Source: an uncultured Lachnospiraceae bacterium (GTDB taxonomy: Bacteria; Bacillota; Clostridia; Lachnospirales; Lachnospiraceae). From it: a stretch of DNA of 26,563 nucleotides. Numbering within the stretch: the first letter of the stretch is position 1; the number at the start of each line of letters is the position of its first letter. The stretch is taken from NCBI GenBank assembly GCA_910578715.1, contig CAJTRL010000055.1, forward strand, positions 1-26,563. The letters run 5' to 3'. The position numbers were made by a program, and so were the translations under genes. Shown here piece after piece: positions 1 through 6,901 of the stretch. Below the pieces are notes generated by a model, which saw nothing but the letters and a program-made list of their open reading frames with translations, did not search any database and was not told the DNA's origin.

Positions 1-76
1 GTACTCTTTGCGATTGTAACCTCGTTCTAAATAAACCGTCATGCGGTATCTAACTGATTAACAAATATACAAAGAG

Positions 77-136
77 ACTGTGGTTGGAGCCTCTCTAAAA
101 CCATCTGGTGGTAGGAGAAATAAACCAATCCACAGT
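77..136 (+). ncRNA. Nested hairpin, candidate structured RNA or transposon end
   Basis: An outer stem pairs ACTGTGG (77-83) and TTGG (84-87) with CCAA (125-128) and CCACAGT (130-136), leaving T129 bulged, for 11 pairs. Inside it TCTC (92-95) pairs with GAGA (115-118), and ACCA (100-103) pairs with TGGT (109-112). Three nested stems in 60 bases upstream of a gene suggest a functional RNA, for example the scaffold RNA at the right end of an IS605/TnpB-type element, or a leader structure for the next gene. I cannot recognise the family. No transposase reading frame can be identified in the short sequence before it, which runs off the left edge. CTCCAA and TTGGAG a little further on (from about 138) can form one more weak stem. 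Confidence 0.35.
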
Positions 137-213
137 ATCTCCAATAGTATAGCATACAGTCCTTGGAGAGGGACTATAAACACTACTACTTTATAATACG
201 AGGGAGAACTATC

Positions 214-678
214 ATGGATATCAACAAGTGCATCAAAGAATCGTTCGTCGTAATCGGAAAGGAAGGCTCCACAAATGACGGAGCCGGATTTATTCAGAAG
301 CTATGGGAGGATGCGAATGCTCATTTTCAGGAAGTGGCGCATTTAGCCAAAAAAGACGAACACGGAAATATTGCCGGGATATGGGGAGCTATGTCGGATT
401 TTTCCCATTCTTTCCGTCCCTGGGAAGATGGTTTTTCCAAAGGGCTTTATCTGGCCGGCGTTGAATGTGTGGAGACGGCGGAGGCGCCGGAAGGCTGGAC
501 GAAATGGGTGATTCCGGGATATGAATACGTCTATGTGGAAAAAGAGAGAGAAGATACTTTTTCACAGGTTATCCGGTATCTGGAGGAAAACTCTCTGCCG
601 CTTGCCGGAGCAGTGCATGATTTTAACTGCCCGGAGACGGGAAAAGGATATATGTTCTTTCCGGTTCGGAAATTATAA
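214..678 (+). CDS. GyrI-like small-molecule-binding domain protein
   Basis: This is a free-standing 154-residue protein of the GyrI-like/AraC effector-binding superfamily, probably cytoplasmic. The family binds small hydrophobic or cationic ligands, either as a stand-alone protein or as the sensor of AraC/MerR regulators. The C-terminal half shows the usual pattern: WTKWVIPGYEYVYVE (about residues 95-109), then GAVHDFNCPETGKGYMFFPV near the end. There is no DNA-binding domain, so it is not a regulator by itself. I chose ATG 214 because GAGGGAG (201-207) sits just upstream; a TTG at 163 in the same frame has no comparable site and would add 17 residues not typical of the family. It is convergent with the DUF1848 gene; a small hairpin (680-696) lies between them. 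The ligand is unknown. Confidence 0.75.
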   Translation: MDINKCIKESFVVIGKEGSTNDGAGFIQKLWEDANAHFQEVAHLAKKDEHGNIAGIWGAMSDFSHSFRPWEDGFSKGLYLAGVECVETAEAPEGWTKWVIPGYEYVYVEKEREDTFSQVIRYLEENSLPLAGAVHDFNCPETGKGYMFFPVRKL

Positions 679-679
679 A

Positions 680-696
680 ATGCCTGTCAGAGGCAT
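680..696. terminator. Small hairpin between convergent genes
   Basis: ATGCCT (680-685) and AGGCAT (691-696) form a 6-bp stem with loop GTCAG between the stop codons of the two convergent genes. The flanks are A/T-rich but there is no long T-run. It is a weak bidirectional terminator candidate at best. Confidence 0.3.
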
Positions 697-1631
697 TATA
701 AAGGTAAGCAAAGCTGGGTTTCTCTCAGACTTTTCACACTGCGTTCGGTAATTTTGTCCGCTTCCGTGAGCTGACTGCAAAGCAGCGGGGAGCGGACATC
801 ATACGCCTGGAGATTCCGGCGGCGCAGCGTGTCGTTGTGATTGGCATAGCAGTAAACGCACCCATTCTGGCATGTATTATAAAGGCCGAGGTCGATACTG
901 GCCGCGCACCCGCAGGCGGGACGCTGGCCGGTATCTTTTGCGGCGTTGATGGGGCAGTCGAGCAGACGGGATATCAGTTTATCGTCGATGCAGTGGGCGT
1001 GTCCGACGCCAAAGTCAGATAAATCGATGTCTTCCGCACAGGTATCGATTGTAAAGCCGTTTTCGCGGGCAACTGGGGAGAATGCTCCGGCGAGGCTTCG
1101 TTTCTCCTCCGCAGACAGTTCATGAAATCTTTTTCCTTTGATTCTTCCGGAAATTCCCGGATATAAATCAATAAAGCTGATAATACATTTGTCGGTATAA
1201 GAAGAAAGTCTGCCCGCAATATCCGCGTATCTGGAGGCATGCCACTCGACAGGGTACCGTTCGTTCAGGATAACCGGGTCGTAGCGCCATATCATGCGCT
1301 GGCGGCCGATAATTCTTGACAGTTTTTGAAATGTTTCGATTCTGTCCGCAAGAGGAGGAAGATTCTGCTCGATGTCCGGGCCGTATGCGTTCAGGGTGTA
1401 CTGGAAATAATACATATAGTTTTCCAGTACACCGAGTTTTGACAGCATGGGAGCGGGATTTTTGCTCCAGAACACGATACAGTCAACGATATCGGGAGAC
1501 AGATTGATTTTGCTTACCTGATGAATGTTCATGGGATTTCTGACGTAAGCGTATTTTTCTTCTATTCGTCCGAAAAACCATTCGGAGAAAAAAGCCGGAA
1601 TATCGGTTCTTCTGCTCGCGCTGATAATCAT
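696..1631 (-). CDS. DUF1848 family protein
   Basis: This 311-residue protein belongs to the uncharacterised DUF1848 family. The N-terminus reads MIISASRRTDIPAFFSEWF, the family hallmark, followed by R..MN and IVFWSKNP. The C-terminal third has a cysteine cluster, CGC, then YNTCQNGCVYCYAN, which resembles an iron-sulfur or metal site; the CxYCYAN part recalls radical SAM and spore photoproduct lyase-like proteins. Reaction and substrate are unknown. I chose ATG 1631, because GGAGGA lies 8 nt upstream and inside the longer alternative that starts at 1649. It lies 80 nt downstream of metY on the same strand with no obvious terminator between, so read-through from metY is possible. Confidence 0.8.
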   Translation of the reverse strand: MIISASRRTDIPAFFSEWFFGRIEEKYAYVRNPMNIHQVSKINLSPDIVDCIVFWSKNPAPMLSKLGVLENYMYYFQYTLNAYGPDIEQNLPPLADRIETFQKLSRIIGRQRMIWRYDPVILNERYPVEWHASRYADIAGRLSSYTDKCIISFIDLYPGISGRIKGKRFHELSAEEKRSLAGAFSPVARENGFTIDTCAEDIDLSDFGVGHAHCIDDKLISRLLDCPINAAKDTGQRPACGCAASIDLGLYNTCQNGCVYCYANHNDTLRRRNLQAYDVRSPLLCSQLTEADKITERSVKSLRETQLCLPL

Positions 1632-1711
1632 GGGGAATTTCCTCCGCATTTCCTGATGCTAAATCATGTCTTTTGATGCTCTTGTGTCTGTATGACAACA
1701 GTTATTTCCAT

Positions 1712-2995
1712 TCATTTTACCGCATCAAAAGCGTTCTGTAAATCTTCGAGAATATCGTCGATATGTTCCGTACCGATGGAAAGCCGGATGGTATTGGGGC
1801 GGATTCCCTGTTCCTGTAATTCTTCCTCTGTAAGCTGGCTGTGCGTCGTGGTCGCGGGATGGATGACCAGGCTTTTTACATCGGCGACATTGGCGAGCAG
1901 AGAGAAAATTTTGAGGTGGTCGATAAATTCGTGCGCCTCTTTTACGCCGCCTTTTATCTCGAAGGTGAAGATAGACGCTCCGCCGTTGGGAAAATATTTC
2001 CGGTACAGCGCATGGTCGGGATGCTCAGGCAAGGACGGGTGATTTACCTTTTCTACCTGGGGATGGTCTGCGAGAAAAGCTACCACCTTCTGCGTGTTGG
2101 ACGCATGCCGTTCCAGCCGCAGAGAAAGGGTTTCGATTCCCTGGAGAAGCAGAAAGGCCGCGAAGGGAGAAATTGTCGCGCCGGTGTCACGCAGTAAAAT
2201 GGCGCGGATATATGTAACAAATGCTGCCGGGCCGGCCGCCGCTACAAACGATACGCCGTGATAACTCGGATTGGGCTCTGCAATCGCCGCATATTTACCG
2301 GAAGCCGCCCAGTCAAACTTGCCGGAATCGACGATAATGCCGCCGAGTGTCGTACCGTGGCCGCCGAGAAACTTCGTTGCAGAATGTACGACGATATCGG
2401 CCCCGTGCTCGATGGGGCGAATCAGATAAGGCGTGCCGAAAGTGTTGTCCACAACCAGGGGCAGTCCATGTTTGTGTGCGAGCGCAGAAAGAGCGTCAAT
2501 GTCCGGGATATCGCTGTTCGGATTGCCAAGTGTTTCGATATAGATGGCTCTGGTATTGTCCTGAATGGCGGCCTCAACTTCTTCGAGATTATGAATATCT
2601 ACAAAACTTGCGGTAATGCCGAACGCCGGAAGAGTATGCGCCAGTAAGTTATAGCTTCCTCCGTAAATTGTTTTCTGGGAAACAAAATGTCCGCCGTTTT
2701 GCCCGAGGGCCTCCAGCGTATAAGTAATTGCCGCGGCGCCGGAAGCCAGCGCCAGAGCCGCCACACCGCCTTCCAGAGCCGCCACCCGCTGTTCCAGAAC
2801 GTCCTGGGTGGAGTTGGTCAGCCTCCCGTAAATATTCCCGGCGTCGGACAGGCCGAAGCGGGCAGCGGCGTGGGCGGAGTCTTTGAAGACATAAGAGGTC
2901 GTTGCATAAATAGGAACCGCGCGGGCGCCGCTTGCCGGGTCCGGGTTTTCCTGGCCTACATGCAGTTGTAAAGTTTCAAATTTGTAATGAGACAT
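1712..2995 (-). CDS. metY: O-acetylhomoserine sulfhydrylase / aminocarboxypropyltransferase
   Basis: This 427-residue PLP enzyme belongs to the Cys/Met metabolism family. MetY converts O-acetyl-L-homoserine plus sulfide (or methanethiol) to homocysteine (or methionine) in the cytoplasm. The N-terminus (FETLQLHVGQ, then PIYATTSY) and the YGRLTNST motif are typical of MetY. The PLP-binding lysine is K208 in HSATKFLGGHG, and VVDNTFGTPY (about 181-190) holds the PLP-nitrogen aspartate. Length matches the family (about 425-435). ATG 2995 is preceded by AAAGGGGA at good spacing; an upstream in-frame start at 3022 is less likely. The gene has a strong promoter with an inverted repeat over the start-site region, which suggests control by sulfur or cysteine status. 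Cystathionine synthases are related, but length and motifs favour MetY. Confidence 0.92.
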   Translation of the reverse strand: MSHYKFETLQLHVGQENPDPASGARAVPIYATTSYVFKDSAHAAARFGLSDAGNIYGRLTNSTQDVLEQRVAALEGGVAALALASGAAAITYTLEALGQNGGHFVSQKTIYGGSYNLLAHTLPAFGITASFVDIHNLEEVEAAIQDNTRAIYIETLGNPNSDIPDIDALSALAHKHGLPLVVDNTFGTPYLIRPIEHGADIVVHSATKFLGGHGTTLGGIIVDSGKFDWAASGKYAAIAEPNPSYHGVSFVAAAGPAAFVTYIRAILLRDTGATISPFAAFLLLQGIETLSLRLERHASNTQKVVAFLADHPQVEKVNHPSLPEHPDHALYRKYFPNGGASIFTFEIKGGVKEAHEFIDHLKIFSLLANVADVKSLVIHPATTTHSQLTEEELQEQGIRPNTIRLSIGTEHIDDILEDLQNAFDAVK

Positions 2996-3044
2996 AACAG
3001 ATTCCCCTTTCTTTTTCGTCATAAGTTTCTTTATGTTTTCAAAT

Positions 3045-3061
3045 CCTACCGTATTAGTAGG
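3045..3061. promoter_or_regulatory. Inverted repeat at metY start site, likely operator
   Basis: CCTAC (3045-3049) and GTAGG (3057-3061) flank a 7-base spacer. The repeat lies just downstream of the -10 box, where a bound repressor would block initiation. The CCTACTA...GGTAGG shape resembles sites of Rrf2-type regulators such as CymR, which control sulfur genes in Firmicutes; that link is an inference. Confidence 0.5.
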
Positions 3062-3069
3062 TTTTAATA

Positions 3070-3098
3070 AATATAGGGCATATTTATTGTTATGTCAA
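3070..3098 (-). promoter_or_regulatory. metY promoter
   Basis: On the minus strand a perfect -35 box TTGACA (3093-3098) and a -10 box TATATT (3070-3075) are separated by exactly 17 bases. The transcript would start near 3063 and run into metY. This is a near-consensus sigma-A promoter. Confidence 0.75.
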
Positions 3099-3175
3099 TA
3101 GAAAATTGAAAATTTTCCCAAAAAACTTCTCCAAAAAATTTTTTAAAAAAATTCCTAAAAAATTAAATTTGGGGC

Positions 3176-3204
3176 TTGCCAAATGATTTAACTTGCTGTA
3201 TAAT
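3176..3204 (+). promoter_or_regulatory. tRNA-Gln promoter
   Basis: TTGCCA (3176-3181) and a perfect TATAAT (3199-3204) are separated by 17 bases, and the tRNA begins 18 bases after the -10 box. Confidence 0.7.
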
Positions 3205-3222
3205 TCCAAGTTGTAACGTTAA

Positions 3223-3294
3223 TGGGCTATCGCCAAACGGTAAGGCAACGGACTCTGACTCCGTCATTTCAAGGTTCGAATCCTTGTAGCCCAG
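3223..3294 (+). tRNA. tRNA-Gln (anticodon CUG)
   Basis: The 72-nt cloverleaf is complete. Acceptor arms TGGGCTA and TAGCCCA pair fully. The D stem is GCC/GGC, the anticodon stem ACGGA/TCCGT holds loop CTCTGAC with anticodon CTG, and the T arm is CAAGG-TTCGAAT-CCTTG. The discriminator base is G and CCA is not encoded. U1-A72 at the acceptor end is usual for bacterial tRNA-Gln. It is a solitary gene with its own promoter and terminator. Confidence 0.95.
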
Positions 3295-3301
3295 TTAAAT
3301 G

Positions 3302-3330
3302 ACCCGGTGAAGAATGCTTCACCGGGTTTT
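3302..3330 (+). terminator. Intrinsic terminator after tRNA-Gln
   Basis: ACCCGGTGAAG (3302-3312) pairs perfectly with CTTCACCGGGT (3317-3327) around the loop AATG, followed by T residues. It lies 7 bases after the tRNA. Confidence 0.85.
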
Positions 3331-3398
3331 CTGTATCGCGAGGCAGATAGCGGGAAGGCAGTTTGGGAAAAAGGTATTTCGGAAAGAAGGTATTTTAT

Positions 3399-4154
3399 AT
3401 GTATACATTTCAAAGCAGAATCCGTTACAGTGAAGTCGGGCCGGACGGCAGACTGACGCTGGAATCTCTGTTGGATTATTTTCAGGACGCTTCCACTTTT
3501 CATTCGGAAGACCTGGGACTGGGCGTTGGCTATTTAAAGGAAAAAAATATGGTCTGGGTACTTTCTTCCTGGCAGATTGTTGTGGAACGTTATCCATTGT
3601 TATGCGAAAATGTTATTATCGGGACGGCCCCGTATGCGTTCAAAGGGTTTATCGGCTATCGTAATTTCTGGATGGAGACGGAGGCGGGAGAACGGCTCGC
3701 TTATGCCAATTCTGTCTGGAGCCTGATGGACACTGTGAAAATGACGCCGGCAAAACCGCCTGTGGAGATGCTGGAGGGTTATAAGCTGACGGAAAAACTT
3801 CCGATGGATTATGCGCCGAGAAAAATTGCGGTGCCGGATAACGGACAAATCCAGGAAGAGCTCCAGGTCAGGCAGCATCATCTCGATACGAACGGGCATG
3901 TCAACAACGGGCAGTATGTGCGGATGGCGATGGATTATATTCCCGCAGATTTGAAAATTCGGCAGCTGCGGGCCGAATATAAGAAACAGGCGGTACTGGA
4001 CGACCGGATTACGCCGGTCACGGCGGTAAACGCGGAGAAAACGCTGTATACGGTCTCGCTGAACGGAAGAGATGGAAAGCCGTACAGTATCGTCGAATTT
4101 ATGGGTCAGGGCGCTTTCGGCGCAAAACCGGATACCGCGGACCAAACTAGCTGA
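3399..4154 (+). CDS. Acyl-ACP thioesterase
   Basis: This 251-residue cytoplasmic protein belongs to the acyl-ACP thioesterase family (FatA/FatB-like, double hot-dog). The family hydrolyses acyl-ACP and releases free fatty acid. The N-terminal hot-dog starts YTFQSRIRYSEVGPDGRLT with LLDYFQDASTFHSEDLG; the second has HHLDTNGHVNNGQYV, in which D163, N165 and H167 form the Asp-Asn-His catalytic pattern. Length is typical of bacterial members (about 240-255). ATG 3399 follows GAAAGAAGG (3382-3390) with 8-base spacing; the in-frame TTG at 3363 would add 12 residues not seen in the family. It is the first gene of a plus-strand run. A 110-base gap with a hairpin separates it from cvfB. Chain-length preference cannot be read from sequence. 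Confidence 0.88.
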   Translation: MYTFQSRIRYSEVGPDGRLTLESLLDYFQDASTFHSEDLGLGVGYLKEKNMVWVLSSWQIVVERYPLLCENVIIGTAPYAFKGFIGYRNFWMETEAGERLAYANSVWSLMDTVKMTPAKPPVEMLEGYKLTEKLPMDYAPRKIAVPDNGQIQEELQVRQHHLDTNGHVNNGQYVRMAMDYIPADLKIRQLRAEYKKQAVLDDRITPVTAVNAEKTLYTVSLNGRDGKPYSIVEFMGQGAFGAKPDTADQTS

Positions 4155-4205
4155 TTTTATCACATGCTATTTGTGCCGGAGCGTCACAAATAAGCCTTGA
4201 TGGCA

Positions 4206-4228
4206 GACGCAAATCTGATATTTGCGTC
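4206..4228. repeat. Perfect 9-bp hairpin between thioesterase gene and cvfB
   Basis: GACGCAAAT (4206-4214) and ATTTGCGTC (4220-4228) pair perfectly around CTGAT. The next bases are GCCCC, not a T-run, so it is not a standard intrinsic terminator. It could be an RNA-stability or processing element or a protein site. Confidence 0.5.
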
Positions 4229-4264
4229 GCCCCGTCGCGAAAACGCTTCGGAACGGAGATTAAA

Positions 4265-5164
4265 ATGATTAGACTGGGAGAAATACAGACATTAGAAATT
4301 GTAAAGAAAGTAGAGTTTGGCGTTTATCTGGCAGACAGGGAGCGGCGCATGTCACGGGAATCCGAAATCATGCAGAAATCCGATAAAAAACAGGAGGAAC
4401 GGACGCCGCAAATGCCGGATAAGGTTCTGCTTCCGGCCAGACAGGTTCCGCGGGAGGCGGAAATCGGCGGCGAGGTGGAAGTGTTCGTTTACCGGGATTC
4501 CAAAGACCGCCTCATTGCAACCACGACCAGACCGCTTATTACGCTTGGACAGGTGGCAAGACTGCGGGTGGTGCAGACGGGACAGGTTGGCGCTTTTCTG
4601 GACTGGGGGCTGGAGAAAGACCTGCTGCTTCCGTTTAAGGAGCAGAAAAAGCGGGTAAAAGAAGGAGAATCCTGTCTTGTGGCCCTCTATATCGATAAAA
4701 GCGGCAGACTGTGCGCGACGATGAATGTTTACAAATATCTGCGGCAGGACAGTCCATATCAGAAGGATGACCGGGTAACGGGTACCGTTTATGAAATCAG
4801 CGATAACTTTGGGGCGTTTGTAGCCGTGGATGATGTTTTTTCCGGTCTTATCGCCAAAAAGGAACTGTACGGCGATGTTCAAATTGGCGGGCCGGTTGCG
4901 GCGCGCGTCGTTGAGGTAAAAGAGGATGGCAGACTGGACCTGAGCATTCGGGAAAAGGCATATCTTCAGATAGACAAGGATGCGGAAAAGATATTAAAGG
5001 TTATAGACAGTTATGACGGTGCGCTGCCTTTTACGGACAAAGCATCGCCGGAAACCATCAAAAGAGAAATGCAGATGAGCAAAAACGAGTTTAAAAGGGC
5101 GGTCGGACATCTTCTGAAAGAGAAAAAAATTGCGATAGAAGAAAGAGCAATCCGAAAATTATAG
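4265..5164 (+). CDS. cvfB: CvfB-family S1 RNA-binding protein
   Basis: This 299-residue protein matches the CvfB (YitL) family, cytoplasmic RNA-binding proteins with several S1-like OB folds and a C-terminal winged-helix domain. In staphylococci CvfB affects virulence regulation; in other Firmicutes its role is poorly known. The N-terminal S1-like part reads LEIVKKVEFGVYLAD and VLLPARQVP. Further OB-like strands follow: VVQTGQVGAFLDWGLEKDLL (about 101-120) and TGTVYEISDNFGAFVAVDD (about 172-190). The C-terminus (MSKNEFKRAVGHLLKEKKI) fits the winged helix. The inserted segment at about 26-55 (SRESEIMQKSDKKQEERT) is hydrophilic and looks like a lineage-specific loop. ATG 4265 has GGAG (4256-4259) upstream. 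Function is assigned by family only. Confidence 0.85.
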   Translation: MIRLGEIQTLEIVKKVEFGVYLADRERRMSRESEIMQKSDKKQEERTPQMPDKVLLPARQVPREAEIGGEVEVFVYRDSKDRLIATTTRPLITLGQVARLRVVQTGQVGAFLDWGLEKDLLLPFKEQKKRVKEGESCLVALYIDKSGRLCATMNVYKYLRQDSPYQKDDRVTGTVYEISDNFGAFVAVDDVFSGLIAKKELYGDVQIGGPVAARVVEVKEDGRLDLSIREKAYLQIDKDAEKILKVIDSYDGALPFTDKASPETIKREMQMSKNEFKRAVGHLLKEKKIAIEERAIRKL

Positions 5165-5169
5165 AAAAC

Positions 5170-5197
5170 TTGCATCTTTTGCAGAATCGAGTATAAT
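5170..5197 (+). promoter_or_regulatory. Promoter upstream of HPr-like gene
   Basis: TTGCAT (5170-5175) and a perfect TATAAT (5192-5197) are separated by 16 bases. It lies just after the cvfB stop and would drive the HPr-like and CPBP genes. Confidence 0.6.
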
Positions 5198-5238
5198 TTA
5201 GATAGACGAAACAAATTCATAAAGGAAAGAAAGGAAAA

Positions 5239-5254
5239 TACCGTAAGAACGGTA
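5239..5254 (+). promoter_or_regulatory. Leader hairpin before HPr-like gene
   Basis: TACCGT (5239-5244) and ACGGTA (5249-5254) pair perfectly around AAGA. The stem ends two bases before the AAGGGAG ribosome binding site, so it could influence translation or transcript stability. Confidence 0.4.
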
Positions 5255-5266
5255 TAAGGGAGTAAA

Positions 5267-5500
5267 ATGAAAATCCAGAATATTGACAATGTAGAAAAAT
5301 TTTTTAAAGTAGTGGACAGCTGCAAGGGAAAAGTGGAGCTGGTAACGGGAGAGGGCGACAGACTGAATCTGAAATCGAAACTGTCCCAGTATGTATCTTT
5401 GGCGAACATTTTTTCTGACGGCACGATTGAAGAGCTGGAAGTAATCGCTTATGAGCCGGAAGATACGGCGAAGTTAGTGGAATTTATGATGGAAGGTTAA
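5267..5500 (+). CDS. HPr-like small protein without the phosphorylated histidine
   Basis: This 77-residue protein resembles the HPr fold of the sugar phosphotransferase system. VEKFFKVVDSCKGKVELVTG, then LNLKSKLSQYVSL, can be laid over the HPr helix-strand pattern and its VNLKSIMGVMSL segment. The N-terminal strand that carries the phosphorylated histidine (GIHARP in HPr) is absent, so it cannot act as the usual phosphocarrier. Its partner and role are unknown; a binding or regulatory role is possible. AAGGGAG lies just upstream of the ATG. It is followed after 7 bases by the CPBP protease gene, so the two are probably translated from one message. The HPr relation is my reading of a short pattern and is moderately sure. 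Confidence 0.6.
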   Translation: MKIQNIDNVEKFFKVVDSCKGKVELVTGEGDRLNLKSKLSQYVSLANIFSDGTIEELEVIAYEPEDTAKLVEFMMEG

Positions 5501-5507
5501 ACATTAG

Positions 5508-6452
5508 ATGAACAGTAAAAAAGTCAACTGGGTCTTTTTGTGCCTGATTTCGATTAATCTGGCTTTGTATGCCCTGATGTTTGTCTGCGCTTTACAGGGC
5601 ATCGTGATATTTGATGTCAGCATTGTAACCAATCTTCTGATAAGCCAGCTGATGATTCTGTCTCCGGCGCTTCTGTTTATGCTTGCGTCCAGAAAAAAGA
5701 CGGAGACCGGCCGGTTCAATGAAATGCTCGGCTTTCGTAAAATAAAAGTATCATCCTTTTTTATGATACTTCTTTTTACGTTTCTGCTTATGCCGATGTC
5801 TACGGCGCTGAATGCGATTTCCATGCTTTTTGTGGACAATACGGTGAATGCTATCAGCGGCGATGTTCTGCAGATGCCGTTTCCGGTCATGCTGTTCATG
5901 ATGGGTATTTTCGGCCCCTTTAGCGAGGAGTTTGTTTTCCGGGGAATTATTTTCCGGGGATATAAAAATTCCGGACCGGTGTTCTGGTCCGTGTTCTGGT
6001 CGGCGCTGCTGTTCGGCCTGATGCACTTAAACTTCAACCAGGCCGCTTATGCAATCGCACTTGGCATTATGTTCGCGTTGCTGGTGGAGGCGACAGGCAG
6101 CCTGTGGTCGTCTGTCATCGCGCATATGGTATTCAATTCCTGGCAGGTATGTATAATGTACCTTTCCGAGCTCGTGCCGCCGGAGCTGACCGGGCCGGAT
6201 GTGGAACTTACACAGGAACTGCTGATTACGGCGATTGGTCCGTATCTGCTGATTGCGGCCGTCGCGACGCCGCTGGCGGTCTGTGTTCTGGTCTGGCTTT
6301 CCAAGAATGAAAAAAGGGAGGCGCAGTTTTATTCCATCTGTGCGCGGCGCAAGGAGAAAAAGGAAGCGATGGTCAGCATACCGCTTATCATTGCGATTGT
6401 GCTCTGCCTTGCTTTTATGAGCCTTGAGTGGATTATGACATTGTTTATTTGA
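5508..6452 (+). CDS. CPBP family intramembrane metalloprotease
   Basis: This 314-residue polytopic membrane protein belongs to the CPBP (CAAX protease and bacteriocin-processing, Abi) family. The diagnostic EExxxR motif is E140-E141-F-V-F-R145 in GPFSEEFVFRGIIFRG, and the second motif has H173 in FGLMHLNFNQ. There are about seven to eight hydrophobic segments, including residues 7-34, 40-60, 82-105, 125-137, 157-172 and a last one near the C-terminus (about 290-314). Bacterial members act in bacteriocin self-immunity, envelope stress or peptide processing; the substrate here is unknown. A charged loop KNEKREAQFYSICARRKEKK lies before the last helix. It starts 7 bases after the HPr-like gene and probably shares its promoter. 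A palindromic element and a terminator lie downstream. Confidence 0.85.
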   Translation: MNSKKVNWVFLCLISINLALYALMFVCALQGIVIFDVSIVTNLLISQLMILSPALLFMLASRKKTETGRFNEMLGFRKIKVSSFFMILLFTFLLMPMSTALNAISMLFVDNTVNAISGDVLQMPFPVMLFMMGIFGPFSEEFVFRGIIFRGYKNSGPVFWSVFWSALLFGLMHLNFNQAAYAIALGIMFALLVEATGSLWSSVIAHMVFNSWQVCIMYLSELVPPELTGPDVELTQELLITAIGPYLLIAAVATPLAVCVLVWLSKNEKREAQFYSICARRKEKKEAMVSIPLIIAIVLCLAFMSLEWIMTLFI

Positions 6453-6496
6453 AAAGATATTTCAATGCGAGCAGCCAAATGTAATAAGAAAAGTCA

Positions 6497-6604
6497 AATA
6501 CCCCGCAGTAGGCTGCGGGGTATTCGACCCTCGCGGCATTCGTCAACATGCTCATGAGATGCAAAGCATCTCGCAAGCACGGCACTTGACTCATTGCTCG
6601 CGGG
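6497..6604. repeat. Intergenic palindromic element
   Basis: A perfect 12-bp hairpin (6497-6508 with 6513-6524, loop TAGG) could terminate the CPBP transcript. It is followed by a second imperfect palindrome: GTCAA (6542-6546) with TTGAC (6586-6590), TGCT (6549-6552) with AGCA (6576-6579), and GAGATGC (6556-6562) with GCATCTC (6566-6572). The heptamer CTCGCGG flanks this second palindrome as a direct repeat (about 6530-6536 and 6597-6603). The compact nested shape looks like a dispersed repeat such as a REP or MITE-like element. Only one copy is visible here. Confidence 0.55.
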
Positions 6605-6613
6605 AATAAAAAA

Positions 6614-6641
6614 ACGCCGCTGTGAGAACAGTGACGTTTTT
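6614..6641. terminator. Bidirectional intrinsic terminator
   Basis: ACGCCGCTGT (6614-6623) pairs with ACAGTGACGT (6628-6637) with one mismatch and one wobble around GAGA. An A-run precedes the stem and a T-run follows it, so it can end transcripts from the CPBP gene and from the minus-strand yjfB-like gene. Confidence 0.7.
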
Positions 6642-6685
6642 ATGTTGCAGCGATTATTGTACTAAAATATGAACATGTCAGTACA

Positions 6686-6877
6686 CTAGATGTACATATC
6701 AAAATTAGCGCCAACGGATGGATTGACAGAACGCTCCATTGCTGCGGAATCCATCATTTCGGTAATCTGGTTACCGGTAACTTCCATAGCGTCCAGCGAC
6801 TTGCCAAGCATTGCAACACCGAAAGCGGAGTTTGTCTGGGCTGCAGACATTGCCATAGATAATCCTGGAATATCCAT
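6686..6877 (-). CDS. YjfB-family putative motility protein
   Basis: This 63-residue protein matches the YjfB family, annotated as putative motility proteins in Firmicutes. The pattern is MDIPGLSMAMSAAQTNSAFG, then AMLGKSLDAME and a short polar C-terminus. Members are small, largely helical and often sit in SigD/flagellar regulons, but their biochemical role is not established. I chose ATG 6877, which has GAAGGGAG upstream; an earlier in-frame start at 6901 would place that site inside the coding region. It is a lone minus-strand gene that ends at a bidirectional terminator. No flagellar gene is present in this window. Confidence 0.75.
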   Translation of the reverse strand: MDIPGLSMAMSAAQTNSAFGVAMLGKSLDAMEVTGNQITEMMDSAAMERSVNPSVGANFDMYI

Positions 6878-6901
6878 AATAATTCTCCCTTCTTTGCACA
6901 T

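Noticed and set aside
3319..3597. Minus-strand frame opposite the start of the thioesterase gene
   Set aside because: It has no domain pattern, no ribosome binding site, and overlaps a well-supported gene.
4206..4228. Intrinsic terminator between the thioesterase gene and cvfB
   Set aside because: The stem is perfect but has no T-run; it is listed only as a hairpin.
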